From: Thermoanaerobaculia bacterium
Lineage (GTDB): Bacteria; Acidobacteriota; Thermoanaerobaculia; Multivoradales; J023
Assembly: GCA_030431255.1 (NCBI GenBank)
Contig: JAUIJL010000004.1
Coordinates: 1 to 64,000, forward strand
Length of the DNA: 64,000 nucleotides
Reading direction: 5' to 3'
The notes beneath the pieces were generated by a model. That model ran no database searches. It was not told the DNA's origin and worked only from the letters and a program-made list of their open reading frames with translations. This document shows positions 35,753-44,920 of the stretch, one piece after another (positions within the stretch are counted from its first letter, which is position 1; every line of letters begins with the position of its first letter). The translations under genes and the position numbers were made by a program.

Positions 35753-36973
35753 TTACGCGGCCTCAGCGGCCGCGTCTTCTTTTGGGCGAAACTTCGGCCT
35801 CTGGGGACCGGCGCCTCGATAGCCGAGCCAGAGAATCATCGCCACAGCCCCCAACCAAATACCGACAAAGGTCGATTTGGGCCACGGGTAAATGCGGAAT
35901 CGCAACACCGGGCTGAGGTATTCCGCCGGATCGAGGGGCTGGGCCTTTCCCGCGACTTCCGCTTTCAGCTCGGGATCCCATCGATGTTTTCCCGCGCCGC
36001 GGAACGATTCCAAATCCAAGAACGGCTCGTAGTGTTTTTCGAGAATGCGATTGGCCTGCCAAGCCGACGTATAGTCTGCGGCCTGAAATCGCTCGTTGCG
36101 GTGGTTGGCATGCCAGGCGGCTTCCGTCAGGTAGTAGTCCTGTTTGGCCCAGGCTTTGAGCCCGGTCGGAGGATCGACCCGCCAAACCGCCCGACGCTGC
36201 TCGGTGAGCTCGACGAGCCGCTGCGCGTTGAACCAAGAGTGGAACTGGCCCAGCTCCGGATCGCGAATCACGTAACCTAAATGGGCGTGGTAGAAAAATA
36301 GGGCTACCGCCGACACGGCGAGGCTCGTTATCCAGGCGAGACGCGGACGGTCCGACGGCCGAGGACGGAGCTCCAGCCACGTCCAACGCCCCACCGCCAC
36401 CGCGAAGCACGTACCGGTCAACGACGCCAAAACATTGAGCCCGACGTCTCGGATGTCGCCGGTGCGCAATTGGAAAAATCCTTGGACCGACTCGTCCGCG
36501 ACACCTACCCACGTCCCGAGACAGATCGGCAGCCAGATCTGCTCGATGCCGAGCCGACGTCGATCCGCTGCGGAACGGCTCAGGGCCGTCGCGGCCAGAA
36601 AAGCGAGCAATCCATATTGAACGATATGAACTTTCTCGACGATATCCACCTGCAGGCTCGAGGTGCGAAAACCCAACAACTGGATCCCCAAAGCCACCAA
36701 AGCCACCACCATCCAAAGCCACCGGCTCCATGTGCGGGAATCGGGTCGGCGCAACGCAGCCGACACCGAGCCGAGCAAGGCGATCCCCAGAGTTGCCGCT
36801 AGAACGACCGCCAGCCCCTTGAGCGCCGTGCCGGGGAATCGCTCGAGCAGGGCATCGCGTAACCTGCCCATCACAGGTGCGCCGGCCAACGTCGCCACGG
36901 TCACCACCCCGAAGGCCGTCCAAGCCCACCACGGCCCTTCGGCACCGTTTTCTTGATCCACTGTCGTGCCCAT
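35753..36973 (-). CDS. VanZ-family membrane protein
   Basis: About 406 residues with at least six hydrophobic segments in the N-terminal half and one near the C-terminus (FVGIWLGAVAMILWLGY). The VanZ-like core has VEKVHIVQYGLLAFLAA, a conserved loop, and ADESVQGFFQLRTGDIRDVG, with the Asp/Glu and GDIRD residues of the family. Between 240 and 370 lies a soluble extracytoplasmic region with no family I recognise. VanZ gives low-level teicoplanin resistance in enterococci, but most homologues are of unknown role. Start at ATG 36973; an in-frame TTG lies two codons upstream. Confidence 0.75.
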   Translation of the reverse strand: MGTTVDQENGAEGPWWAWTAFGVVTVATLAGAPVMGRLRDALLERFPGTALKGLAVVLAATLGIALLGSVSAALRRPDSRTWSRWLWMVVALVALGIQLLGFRTSSLQVDIVEKVHIVQYGLLAFLAATALSRSAADRRRLGIEQIWLPICLGTWVGVADESVQGFFQLRTGDIRDVGLNVLASLTGTCFAVAVGRWTWLELRPRPSDRPRLAWITSLAVSAVALFFYHAHLGYVIRDPELGQFHSWFNAQRLVELTEQRRAVWRVDPPTGLKAWAKQDYYLTEAAWHANHRNERFQAADYTSAWQANRILEKHYEPFLDLESFRGAGKHRWDPELKAEVAGKAQPLDPAEYLSPVLRFRIYPWPKSTFVGIWLGAVAMILWLGYRGAGPQRPKFRPKEDAAAEAA

Positions 36974-37204
36974 GGACAAAGGCTACCTTTTTCGCGGATC
37001 GGAGTCAGCCGGGCACTGGAGCCATTTCGGTGCAATGGAGTCGCAGAGTCTCTCCTGGTGTAAATGGTTCACGAAACTCTTATTGGAACCGGGGCCATTT
37101 CTTCATAAAATACCGACCCCCGCAGGTTTCTTTGCGAATTAGGCTTTTAGCCGCATGATTTCACCAGGAAAGACTGTCCGACCCCCCAAGGCAAGGAGCG
37201 AGCC

Positions 37205-38053
37205 GTGACGGCCGAGGAAGAACGCTTTCAGGAGCGGATCCACACCGCGGAAGAGATGCTGACTCGAGCGATTCAGCAACGGAAACAATCGCTCGCCAAG
37301 ATGACCCTCGAAGCCTTGAGGGAGATCGCGCCTCAGCACCCGCGACTCGCCGAATACAAGATTTGGGTTGACGACCTGGGCGAAGAAATGGCTTTGCAAA
37401 GCCGGATCGATATCGTGCTCAATGAGGGCCGAACCGCCTTGCGCGAAGGCGATTTGGTGCAGGCTCGGCGCAAGGTGGAAGCCCTGCAAAAGCTCGCGCC
37501 CTACTCCACCTCCACCGACGACTTCGCCGCCGAGGTAGAACGCGCGGCCCAAGGTCGCGAAACCAGCGCGGGAATCGATCGGCTCAAGCAGCGCATTGAG
37601 GAAGGTTTGGCCGCCGAGAAGGTGGACGAGGCCCAGGCGGCCTTGGAAGAGCTTCAGAGCATGGGTTTGCCGCGGATCACCATCCAAACCTACTCCCGAC
37701 GCATCGAAGAGAAGCGCACCCACATCCGAGATGCCGCCGAGGCGGACGCCATGAACATCGGTTTTGAGCGCTATCTTCAACAGCGGGATTGGCAGAACGC
37801 CCGTGAGGTGGCTCAGAGATTCGGCAACCGTTTCCCCGGAGACCCGCGCTCGGCCGCCATGTTCAATCGGGTGACGGAAATGGAAGCCGGAGATCGCCGG
37901 CAGCAATCGATCGTCCAGGGCATCGCCAGTCTCGAAGGTTTCATTGCCGCGGGCAAAAAAGTCGAGGCCCAATTGGCCCTCAAGCTCCTGCGCAGCATGA
38001 ACGCCGACGAGTCCAGACTGGCCGCCTACGAAGCCCGGATCGCCGCTCTATAA
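37205..38053 (+). CDS. Helical coiled-coil/TPR-like protein
   Basis: A 282-residue, highly charged, all-helical protein. Repeated patterns such as ALREGDLVQARRKVEALQKL, AEKVDEAQAALEELQSMGL and YLQQRDWQNAREVAQRF look like degenerate tetratricopeptide repeats of about 34-70 residues. There is no signal peptide or membrane helix, so it is probably cytoplasmic. It starts at GTG 37205 with AAGGAG 8 bases upstream. No family or partner is clear. A protein-interaction or scaffolding role is inferred only from the fold type. Confidence 0.65.
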   Translation: MTAEEERFQERIHTAEEMLTRAIQQRKQSLAKMTLEALREIAPQHPRLAEYKIWVDDLGEEMALQSRIDIVLNEGRTALREGDLVQARRKVEALQKLAPYSTSTDDFAAEVERAAQGRETSAGIDRLKQRIEEGLAAEKVDEAQAALEELQSMGLPRITIQTYSRRIEEKRTHIRDAAEADAMNIGFERYLQQRDWQNAREVAQRFGNRFPGDPRSAAMFNRVTEMEAGDRRQQSIVQGIASLEGFIAAGKKVEAQLALKLLRSMNADESRLAAYEARIAAL

Positions 38054-38094
38054 CCCGTCCGCCTTCCGGCCCCGACACCTCTGAATACCAAGAC

Positions 38095-38118
38095 GGGCGG
38101 GGACAAGCCCCGCCCCTA
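38095..38118. repeat. REP-like hairpin with ACAAG loop
   Basis: GGCGGGG / CCCCGCC pairs around an ACAAG loop, followed by CCTAC. It lies between two convergent genes. The loop and the CCCCTAC end match the larger element at 41354-41434. Confidence 0.75.
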
Positions 38119-38147
38119 CGTCAGACCAGCTGCGATCGACCGGCTGC

Positions 38148-38834
38148 TCAGGCGGCCCTCTCGTCTCGGTCCACCCAGCCGTCTTTCAGGTGAATGATCC
38201 GGTTGCCGTATTCGGCGTTTTTCTCCGAGTGGGTCACCTGCACGATGGTGGTGCCTTGATCATTGAGCTCTTTGAACAGCTCCATAATTTCCTGGGCTTG
38301 TCCGGAGTGTAGGTTTCCGGTCGGCTCGTCGGCGAAGATCACCTTCGGCTCCATGATCACCGCTCGGGCCACACCCACCAGCTGCTGCTGGCCACCGGAG
38401 AGCTGACTCGGGAAGAGATCCTTCTTGCCGACGATCTGAAATCGATCCAAGACGTCGGCGACCATGCTTTGCCGTTCCGCTCTTTTGATTTTGCGGTAGG
38501 TCAGCGGCACTTCGAGGTTCTCGTAGACCGTGAGGTCGTCCAGCAGGTGGTAGCTCTGGAACACGAAACCCGTGTTTTCCGTTTGCAGAGCCGCCCGTTT
38601 CTTCTGCTTGAGCTCGTGCACCGGGTGGCCGTCGAAGAAATACTCCCCCTGCCAGGCGCCGTCGAGCATGCCCAAGATGTGCAGCAACGTGGATTTGCCG
38701 GCACCCGAGGGCCCCATGATAGTCACGAAATCTCCCTGCTCCACATCGATATCGATGCGTCGCAGGACGTAGGTTCGCCCGGCACCGGTTTCGTAAAACC
38801 GGTCCAGGTTGCGGGTACGAATGATCGTCGACAT
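38148..38834 (-). CDS. ABC transporter ATPase, MacB/LolD type (second)
   Basis: A 228-residue ABC ATPase with Walker [10 protein letters not shown] (about 42-50), Q-loop [19 protein letters not shown], signature [14 protein letters not shown], Walker [15 protein letters not shown] and the H-loop VTHSEK. The FADEPTGNL and YENLEVPL stretches place it in the MacB/LolD/FtsE-like class that works with FtsX-type permeases. It is 18 bases downstream of a second, similar ATPase and downstream of an HlyD-like adaptor. No permease is in this operon. Confidence 0.9.
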   Translation of the reverse strand: MSTIIRTRNLDRFYETGAGRTYVLRRIDIDVEQGDFVTIMGPSGAGKSTLLHILGMLDGAWQGEYFFDGHPVHELKQKKRAALQTENTGFVFQSYHLLDDLTVYENLEVPLTYRKIKRAERQSMVADVLDRFQIVGKKDLFPSQLSGGQQQLVGVARAVIMEPKVIFADEPTGNLHSGQAQEIMELFKELNDQGTTIVQVTHSEKNAEYGNRIIHLKDGWVDRDERAA

Positions 38835-38852
38835 CTGGCCTCCCGGATCGAA

Positions 38853-39545
38853 TCAGGCCGCGTCTTTTTCTTCGACCACCCGACCGTCGAAAAGCTGAAT
38901 CGAGCGCTCGGCGTGACGGGCGTAACGGGGGTCGTGGGTCACCATGCAGATGGTGGCACCGCCCTCGTGCAGCTCCTTCAAGAGGCCCATCACGGCCTCG
39001 CCGTTGGAAGAATCCAAATTACCCGTGGGCTCGTCGGCGAGCAGGATCGAAGGATCTCCGACCACCGCACGGGCGACCGCCACACGCTGTTGCTGACCAC
39101 CGGAAAGCTGAGCCGGATAGTGCTTCATGCGGTGGGCCATGCCCACGCGCTCGAGGGCGTTTTGCACCTTCTTCTTACGCTCGGCGGAGGGCGTGCCGCG
39201 GTAGGTCAACGGCAGCTCGACGTTCTCATATACCGTCAAATCGCCGATCAAGTTGAAGGCCTGGAAGATGAAGCCGACCTCACGATTGCGAATCCTCGCC
39301 CGCTCCGACAGGCTCAAATTGGCCACGCTCTGGTCGTTGAGGATGTAGGTCCCTTCCGTCGGCGAATCGAGCAGCCCGAGGATCGACAATAGGGTGGACT
39401 TACCGCAACCGGAAGGGCCGGAAATCGACACGTACTCGCCGGGGTGAATGTCCAGGTGGATGCCGGACAGGGCGTGGGTCTCGACTTCTTCCGTATAGAA
39501 AACTTTCTTGACACCTTCCAGGTGAATCAAGGGGTCTTTGCTCAT
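38853..39545 (-). CDS. ABC transporter ATPase, MacB/LolD type (first)
   Basis: A 230-residue ABC ATPase with Walker A GPSGCGKST, Q-loop FQAFNLIGDLTVYENVELP, signature LSGGQQQRVAVARA, Walker [17 protein letters not shown] and the H-loop VTHDPRYA. It is of the MacB/LolD class. The start at 39545 has GGAG about 8 bases upstream. It is clearly homologous to the next gene, but each has its own signature, so the pair may form a heterodimer. The adaptor gene is 133 bases upstream on the same strand. Confidence 0.92.
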   Translation of the reverse strand: MSKDPLIHLEGVKKVFYTEEVETHALSGIHLDIHPGEYVSISGPSGCGKSTLLSILGLLDSPTEGTYILNDQSVANLSLSERARIRNREVGFIFQAFNLIGDLTVYENVELPLTYRGTPSAERKKKVQNALERVGMAHRMKHYPAQLSGGQQQRVAVARAVVGDPSILLADEPTGNLDSSNGEAVMGLLKELHEGGATICMVTHDPRYARHAERSIQLFDGRVVEEKDAA

Positions 39546-39678
39546 AATCTCTCTCCTCAGTCCTAACGAATTTCGAGGCGGCATTTCGAAGCGGCTCCGC
39601 AGGAAAAATAGCTCTCCCTAGGGATTACGCGCTCGAAGCTCAAGGGTTACATGCTTATGGATCCTAAGGCTTCAAAAC

Positions 39679-40938
39679 TTATTTCAAACGAATGCGGGTG
39701 GCGTCGTTCCATTGGCTGGAATCCGTGAGAATCACTCGATCCCCTTCCTTCAGGCCACTCACCACCTCGACGAAATTCACCGAGCTGCGGCCGATCTGCA
39801 CTTGGGTCAGCTCAGCGGTTTCGCCATCGGGGTTGACCTTGAATAGACCGACCGTGGAGTGGGCCTGACCGTAGACCGGACGCCCCATGTAAAGCACGTC
39901 CTCCAACCGCTCCAGCTCGATTTCGCCGTCGATGGAGAGATCGGGACGCGCGCCCTTGGGCAGCTCGCCTTCGAGACGAACTTCCACCGTCACCGTGCCC
40001 TGCTGTACCGCCGGGTCGATGCGGACTACTTTGCCCTCGACCTTGCCGTTGCGGGTGTCTATGACCGCGGTCTGGCCGAAGAGCACGTCCTTGGCCTGGG
40101 TTTCAGCGATTCGAACCTCGGCCTTCAACCGATCCGGACGGGCCACGCGTGCCAAGTTGGTGCCGGGGGTGACCCGCTGGCCTTCTTCCACCGGAACCTG
40201 TTGCAGCACCCCGTCAATGCCGGCCCGCACTTGCAGTGAGCTCAAGCGGTCACTGCGCAGGTCTTGTAGGGCTCGGGCTTGCTCCAGGGCGTTCTTTTCC
40301 ACCGCCAGCTGGGCCTCGATGGAGTCGGCAAATTTTTTGATCCGCTTCTGCTCGATGTCGTAACGCACCTCGAGCTGCTCGGCGGTGAGATTCGAGCTCT
40401 TGAGCTCGATTTCCGGGATCAGCTGATGTTTGAAGAGCTCTTGTTTCGACTCCGCCTGTAGGACAGCGGTTTGGTAGTCGGCTTTCACCTTGGCGAGGTT
40501 GGCCTCTTGGTCGAGCAGCTGGCTCTCCAACCGCACTTTGAGGTCCGTGTACCTGGCGATCGCCGCCTTGAGGGCCAGCTCCGCGTCTTGGGCGGCCTGC
40601 TCGGTGGCCGGATCCGAAAGCTCCAGGATCACCGTGCCCGCTTCGACCTGGGCCCCGGGATCGACCACGATGCGCTCGACCCGGCCCTCGGTCTCGGCGG
40701 CGATCCAACGGATCTCCTCCGGCACCAAGGTACCGGCGCCGCGCACCGAGCGCAGCATCTCGCCGCGCCGGACCGAGTCCACCCAAACCGACGAGCTGTC
40801 CACCTCGCGGGCCGCCGGCTCCAGACTGTTGATGCCGAATGTAATGGCGATGAATGCGGCGGCCACCAGGGTGCCGATGATGATTTGGCGTTTGCGTTTG
40901 GCTTTCTTTCGATCGGGGCGTGGGACATCCATGGCCAT
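39679..40938 (-). CDS. HlyD/MacA-like periplasmic adaptor
   Basis: About 419 residues. One N-terminal membrane anchor (IIIGTLVAAAFIAITFG) follows a basic stretch (RPDRKKAKRKRQ). Then come a biotinyl-lipoyl-like half (VERIVVDPGAQVEAGTVILE), a long coiled coil (about 150-260), the second lipoyl half (GVLQQVPVEEGQRVTPGTN) and a beta-barrel/membrane-proximal part ending VVSGLKEGDRVIL. This is the membrane-fusion protein of a tripartite export system. Start at ATG 40938 with AGGAGGT 6 bases upstream. It precedes two ABC ATPases, but a MacB-type permease is missing next to them. Confidence 0.88.
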   Translation of the reverse strand: MAMDVPRPDRKKAKRKRQIIIGTLVAAAFIAITFGINSLEPAAREVDSSSVWVDSVRRGEMLRSVRGAGTLVPEEIRWIAAETEGRVERIVVDPGAQVEAGTVILELSDPATEQAAQDAELALKAAIARYTDLKVRLESQLLDQEANLAKVKADYQTAVLQAESKQELFKHQLIPEIELKSSNLTAEQLEVRYDIEQKRIKKFADSIEAQLAVEKNALEQARALQDLRSDRLSSLQVRAGIDGVLQQVPVEEGQRVTPGTNLARVARPDRLKAEVRIAETQAKDVLFGQTAVIDTRNGKVEGKVVRIDPAVQQGTVTVEVRLEGELPKGARPDLSIDGEIELERLEDVLYMGRPVYGQAHSTVGLFKVNPDGETAELTQVQIGRSSVNFVEVVSGLKEGDRVILTDSSQWNDATRIRLK

Positions 40939-40959
40939 CGGCCTACCTCCTGCATATGC

Positions 40960-40977
40960 CGTTCGGACAACCGAACG
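40960..40977. promoter_or_regulatory. Candidate operator (inverted repeat) before the adaptor gene
   Basis: CGTTCGG-ACAA-CCGAACG, a perfect 7-bp inverted repeat 22 bases upstream of the adaptor ATG. It has the size and symmetry of a TetR-type operator or a small leader hairpin. No regulator gene is adjacent. Confidence 0.35.
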
Positions 40978-41353
40978 CTTGTCGGCGAATTGCCGCTGGG
41001 CAATCACCGTATTCTTGCCGTAGTCGTTCTTAGCTTTTTCTGAGACCGCGTCTTCTAGCCTGGGTCGGGCGAGCGTCGATACCGTGTGAAAGTGATACGG
41101 CGTCCGCCCGCTGGGGTTACTCTTTCGGCGCTTTTCCGTGCCTAAAATTCAAAGTTTTTTCCGAATCGACCCCAGTTCCCAAACTGTGCCGAAAAAGTGT
41201 TCGGCCGTGGGACGACAAAATCCCGAAACCGGACACCCGACCTCTTGTTCTCGCTCTCCGCTCCGCTCGACCCTGGATCTATTGCGTGGCGATGAGCCGC
41301 CCCGTTTCGACCTCATGGCTCATGATCAGCGAAAATCGTGCCGGCGTTGGAAG
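40978..41353. other. Intergenic gap before the adaptor operon
   Basis: About 375 bases between the adaptor leader and the REP-like element. It probably contains the operon promoter, but I cannot pin -35 and -10 boxes with confidence. Apart from an AAATTCAAAGTTTTTTCC stretch near 41145 I see nothing noteworthy. Confidence 0.4.
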
Positions 41354-41434
41354 TGTAGGGGCGACGCCTTGTGTTGGGGCGAATCTTGTATTCGCCCTCA
41401 CGGAGACAAGGGCGATCACAAGGATCGCCCCTAC
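41354..41434. repeat. Composite REP-like element
   Basis: The outer ends are inverted: GTAGGGGCGA at 41354 and TCGCCCCTAC at 41425-41434. Inside are two hairpins, GGGGCGAAT-CTTGT-ATTCGCCC and GGGCGAT-CACAAGG-ATCGCCC. Loops carry CTTGT or its complement ACAAG, as at 38095. This type of short palindromic intergenic repeat is common in some bacterial genomes. Confidence 0.85.
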
Positions 41435-43551
41435 GCCCGGAGACCGGCGTGGGAACCGGACGGTTCTTCTTCGATGTTGGGGTCCTGGGACTGGAGATAA
41501 TAGGGCTCCACCCGGTTTCGGCCCAAATCTTTGGCGCGGTACAGGGCCCGATCCGCGTTTTCAATCAATCGCAGCAGGGCATCCGATCCGCCTTCCGAGT
41601 CCGGGTCGAGGTCCTGAAGCTCCGCCAAACCGATGGAGATTCGAGGATCCACTCGCGTGCCGTCGTCCATGGGCACGGTGAGGCGTTCCACTTGCCCACG
41701 CAGCTTGTCCGCCACCGCCAGCCCTCCGTCCATTCGGGTCTCGGGCAGCACCAAAAGGAATTCCTCGCCCCCATAGCGACCGACCACGTCGGTAGACCGT
41801 AGACCCGAGGCCAACACCTCCGCCACCCGCTTGAGCACCTCGTCGCCGGCGAGATGGCCGTAGCTGTCGTTGACCGCTTTGAAAGCATCGAGGTCTGCCA
41901 TGCCCACCACCAACGGACGCCGGTAGCGACGAGCGCGATCGATCTCGGTCTTTAGGAGATCCATGATCGCTTCCCGGCGCCGCAGCCCGGTCAGGCTTTC
42001 AAAAGTCGCCGACTCGAAGAGCCGAATATTTTCGAAAGCGATCGCGATTTGATGTCCGATCAGGCTCAGCAGATCCCGATGCTCGCGGGTAAAGCCCATT
42101 CGACCCTGGCGTCGACCGAGCACCAACACCCCCACCATGTGCTGATGGCTGAGCAACGGCACCAACAGCTGCGCCTCGAGATCCCGCAGCTGCTGGGCGA
42201 GCACCGGGCTGCGGTCCAGCAGACGACCCGCGGGCAAGGGATCACCCACCTCGGCCAGCCGCTCGAGCACCGGATCGCTGGGTTTGACCAAAAACGACAG
42301 AGACGGGTGGTCGTCCCGAGCCTCGCGATAATTCGACGCCACGGAGAAAAAGAGACCGCTCTTCGTGTCGGAGAGAAGCAGGCTCGCCGCCTGCACACCG
42401 AAGATATCTGCCAGCCGCTGGACCAGGTGCTGCCCCATGGCGGTCACATTGCCTTGGGCCGGAAGCTCGCTCGCCAAACCCACCAACTGACGCCTCAGCG
42501 CCTGATGCTCAGGGAACAACAAGCGATCGATCACCCGCTGAAGCTCCTTGCGCAAATAAGAAAAGGCCAAACCCACCAAAAACATGGACCCGGAAACGGT
42601 CCAAATCGAAAGGCTCGAGCTGCCGGTCACCTTGGAGAACAACAATCCCAAGGTGCCCGCCGCCAGGTAGAAGGTGAGAATCAAGGTCGACATCAAAGCG
42701 GTGTAGAGGAAGGTCCGCCGCACCACCAGCTCGATGTCGAAGAGATGAAAGCGGTAGATGCTGATGAAGACCGACACCGGGAACGCCAGCACGATGAGCG
42801 GGAAGGAGGCGTCGAGCCAGAGGGGCACCTCACCCCCGAGCAGCTGGGTGCCCACACCCCAGAGCACGTAGACGCTCCAGGGCAGCACACCGAGCAAAAT
42901 CAAGCCGGCCTGGGCCCTGGCTCGATGCTCTTGTCGACGAAGGGCGGAAGCCGCCAGCAGACCCGGAACCGCCAACGCCCAAACGGGCATCAACCAATCG
43001 AAGAGCCAGGCTTCCATGTGGGCGTAGGTCCAGGGCAGCACAGCCCCCAAAGATGCGAGGGGCCGAAGACCGTTTTCCGCTAAATAGGTCAGCCACGCGA
43101 CGCATCCCGAGCCCAAACCGACGACGTAGAAGGCCACAACCACCCATGCCCGTCGTTTGAGCCAGGGCTGGCGAGTCGGCACGATCGACGCCAGATGGAG
43201 CTCTACCGCCATCTGAACGCCGGTCACCAGTAGAAATAGGGAATGGCTCAAGACCTGAAGCCGGGAATCGACGAGCGAGCCAGTGGGCAAGGCAAGCTCG
43301 ATCGCCAGCAGAAACGAAAACGCGGCCACCAGTCGAGCCCGAAGGTCGGAGCCTCGGCGATAAAGGGCCAAGAGCCCCAAGGTCAGACAGGTCACGACGA
43401 CAAAAAGAGAGAAAAACTGACCGCCCCACGACACCGCAGCCCCGGTTTCCTCCAGACCTGCGAAACCCACGAGCTCCAAGCTCGCCACGAGCACCACGTA
43501 GGCGATGGCCATGATCATCGGAATCACGGCGGGGCGTTTGGCAGGTGACAT
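41431..43551 (-). CDS. Membrane GAF-GGDEF diguanylate cyclase
   Basis: A 706-residue protein. The first 330 residues have about nine hydrophobic segments (7TM-like sensor), followed by a GAF domain (about 350-520) and GGDEF (about 535-685). The active-site motif is GGEEF in RYGGEEFLLVLPE near residue 594, with the preceding metal Asp in MADLDAFKAVNDSYGHLAGD; both variants are compatible with activity. A product-binding RxxD site is plausible but I did not fix it. The last eight residues and the TAG stop (41431-41433) come from the end of a REP-like element, so the original C-terminus may have been changed. It would make cyclic di-GMP. Confidence 0.88.
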   Translation of the reverse strand: MSPAKRPAVIPMIMAIAYVVLVASLELVGFAGLEETGAAVSWGGQFFSLFVVVTCLTLGLLALYRRGSDLRARLVAAFSFLLAIELALPTGSLVDSRLQVLSHSLFLLVTGVQMAVELHLASIVPTRQPWLKRRAWVVVAFYVVGLGSGCVAWLTYLAENGLRPLASLGAVLPWTYAHMEAWLFDWLMPVWALAVPGLLAASALRRQEHRARAQAGLILLGVLPWSVYVLWGVGTQLLGGEVPLWLDASFPLIVLAFPVSVFISIYRFHLFDIELVVRRTFLYTALMSTLILTFYLAAGTLGLLFSKVTGSSSLSIWTVSGSMFLVGLAFSYLRKELQRVIDRLLFPEHQALRRQLVGLASELPAQGNVTAMGQHLVQRLADIFGVQAASLLLSDTKSGLFFSVASNYREARDDHPSLSFLVKPSDPVLERLAEVGDPLPAGRLLDRSPVLAQQLRDLEAQLLVPLLSHQHMVGVLVLGRRQGRMGFTREHRDLLSLIGHQIAIAFENIRLFESATFESLTGLRRREAIMDLLKTEIDRARRYRRPLVVGMADLDAFKAVNDSYGHLAGDEVLKRVAEVLASGLRSTDVVGRYGGEEFLLVLPETRMDGGLAVADKLRGQVERLTVPMDDGTRVDPRISIGLAELQDLDPDSEGGSDALLRLIENADRALYRAKDLGRNRVEPYYLQSQDPNIEEEPSGSHAGLRA

Positions 43552-43958
43552 AAAGATCTTCCGGCAGAAACTTTCAAAGGGAGGCGCGCCCGTTCACGGC
43601 TCCTCCCAGCAAGAGCCCACAAGCTCGCCCGAGACAGCCGGTCGTTGCCGATCTGTCGCAATGCGCAAGAGCTGAGGACCCGAGAAATTTGCGATCTCCG
43701 GAATCGACCCGCAATAGGGGCGTCCGCAGACCGAGTATAGAATTGTCAGATGAGGATTAAGGATAGGGCCAATCTCTTCATAAATCAATGGAGCTTCGGT
43801 TTCTGTGACTTATTTCTGGCTCTTTGATACTGAAGCCGGACCGCAGCCATGTCGAATTTCCCGAGCAGACGAGTCATCCGATCTCGCCTACCGCCCGTAC
43901 CTGGAATCGTGCGCGGATGCTCCGACGCCGCAGACTCCATGACCCTCGGAGATCGACT
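43552..43958. other. 407-base divergent gap
   Basis: This lies between the GGDEF gene and the DUF547 gene. A 64-codon open frame on the minus strand (43594-43788) begins with TTG, has no ribosome site and shows no family. The plus-strand DUF547 frame is open from 43824, but this part reads as non-coding. Promoters of both genes are expected here. Confidence 0.45.
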
Positions 43959-44900
43959 GTGAAGCTCACCGCCTTAAACCTCAGCCCATCGAAACCCAGC
44001 TCGGCGCTGCGCGGCGCCGTGGCCTCCACTCTCTTTGTTTCCATTTTCTCGCTTTCACTCCTCTCGGCCTCACTGTTCCCAGTGAGCCCAGCACGGGCCG
44101 AGCCACCCCGCAGCCATCCCACACAAAGCTCACCGAAAGGCCCCTCCATGAGCGATGCGCATCGAGCCGCCGAGACTTCCGGATCCATCTCCCACGACGA
44201 TTGGCAGGCGGTTTTGCAGGAATTCGTCAACGACGACGGTTTCGTCGATTATCGAGGCCTCGCCGAGAACCGATCCCGCCTAGACCGTTATTTGGAAATC
44301 GTTCATACCTACAGCCCGGAATCCCACCCGAATCTCTTCCCGACCTCGAATCAAGCGCTGGCTTTCTACCTCAACGCCTACAACGCCTTGGTGTTTGAAG
44401 GGGTGCTTGCCCGCGGACCCGAGACCGACAGTGTGTGGAGCGGTTTGATTTCCGGCTATAACTTCTTCTCCAAAATGAAGGTGAAGGTCGGTGGCGAAAC
44501 CACCAATCTGAAGAAGCTCGAAGAAAAAAAGATCCTGGCGGTCTTCCCGGAGGCACGGGTCCACGCCGCGCTCAATTGTGCGTCCGTGGGCTGCCCGCCC
44601 TTGAGCCGGGATGCCTACCGGGCCGAAACCCTCGATGCCCAGCTGCAAGCGGCCACCATGAGGTGGGTCAACGACCCCTACCACTGCAAGGTGGACGACG
44701 GGGCCCGAACCGTCACTTTGAATAAGATTTTCGACTGGTTCCGATCGGATTTCATTCAACACGAAAAACGCTTGGGTAGCTCGGAGCCGAGCCTGATCGG
44801 CTTCGTCAACCGATTCCGCCCCGAGGACCAACAAATCCCCGCTCACTACACCGTGCGTTTCTCGGAATACGACAAAAAAATAAACGATCAACGACCCTAA
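43959..44900 (+). CDS. DUF547 secreted protein
   Basis: A 313-residue protein with a signal peptide (TLFVSIFSLSLLSASLFPV, cut near ARA-EP) and a DUF547 domain. Family stretches are WQAVLQEFVNDDGFVDYRG, NQALAFYLNAYNALVFEG, VHAALNCASVGCPPLSR and LNKIFDWFRSDF. DUF547 proteins occur in many bacteria and in plants, with no known catalytic role; the NCASVGCPPL segment holds two conserved Cys. The start GTG at 43959 is chosen for the GGAG site 7 bases upstream and the signal peptide; the frame is open from 43824. Single gene. Confidence 0.85.
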   Translation: MKLTALNLSPSKPSSALRGAVASTLFVSIFSLSLLSASLFPVSPARAEPPRSHPTQSSPKGPSMSDAHRAAETSGSISHDDWQAVLQEFVNDDGFVDYRGLAENRSRLDRYLEIVHTYSPESHPNLFPTSNQALAFYLNAYNALVFEGVLARGPETDSVWSGLISGYNFFSKMKVKVGGETTNLKKLEEKKILAVFPEARVHAALNCASVGCPPLSRDAYRAETLDAQLQAATMRWVNDPYHCKVDDGARTVTLNKIFDWFRSDFIQHEKRLGSSEPSLIGFVNRFRPEDQQIPAHYTVRFSEYDKKINDQRP

Positions 44901-44920
44901 CCCGCTGAGCCCCTTCCGAC

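Noticed and set aside
43594-43788. 64-codon minus-strand ORF
   Set aside because: TTG start, no ribosome site, no family, and no sign of coding composition.
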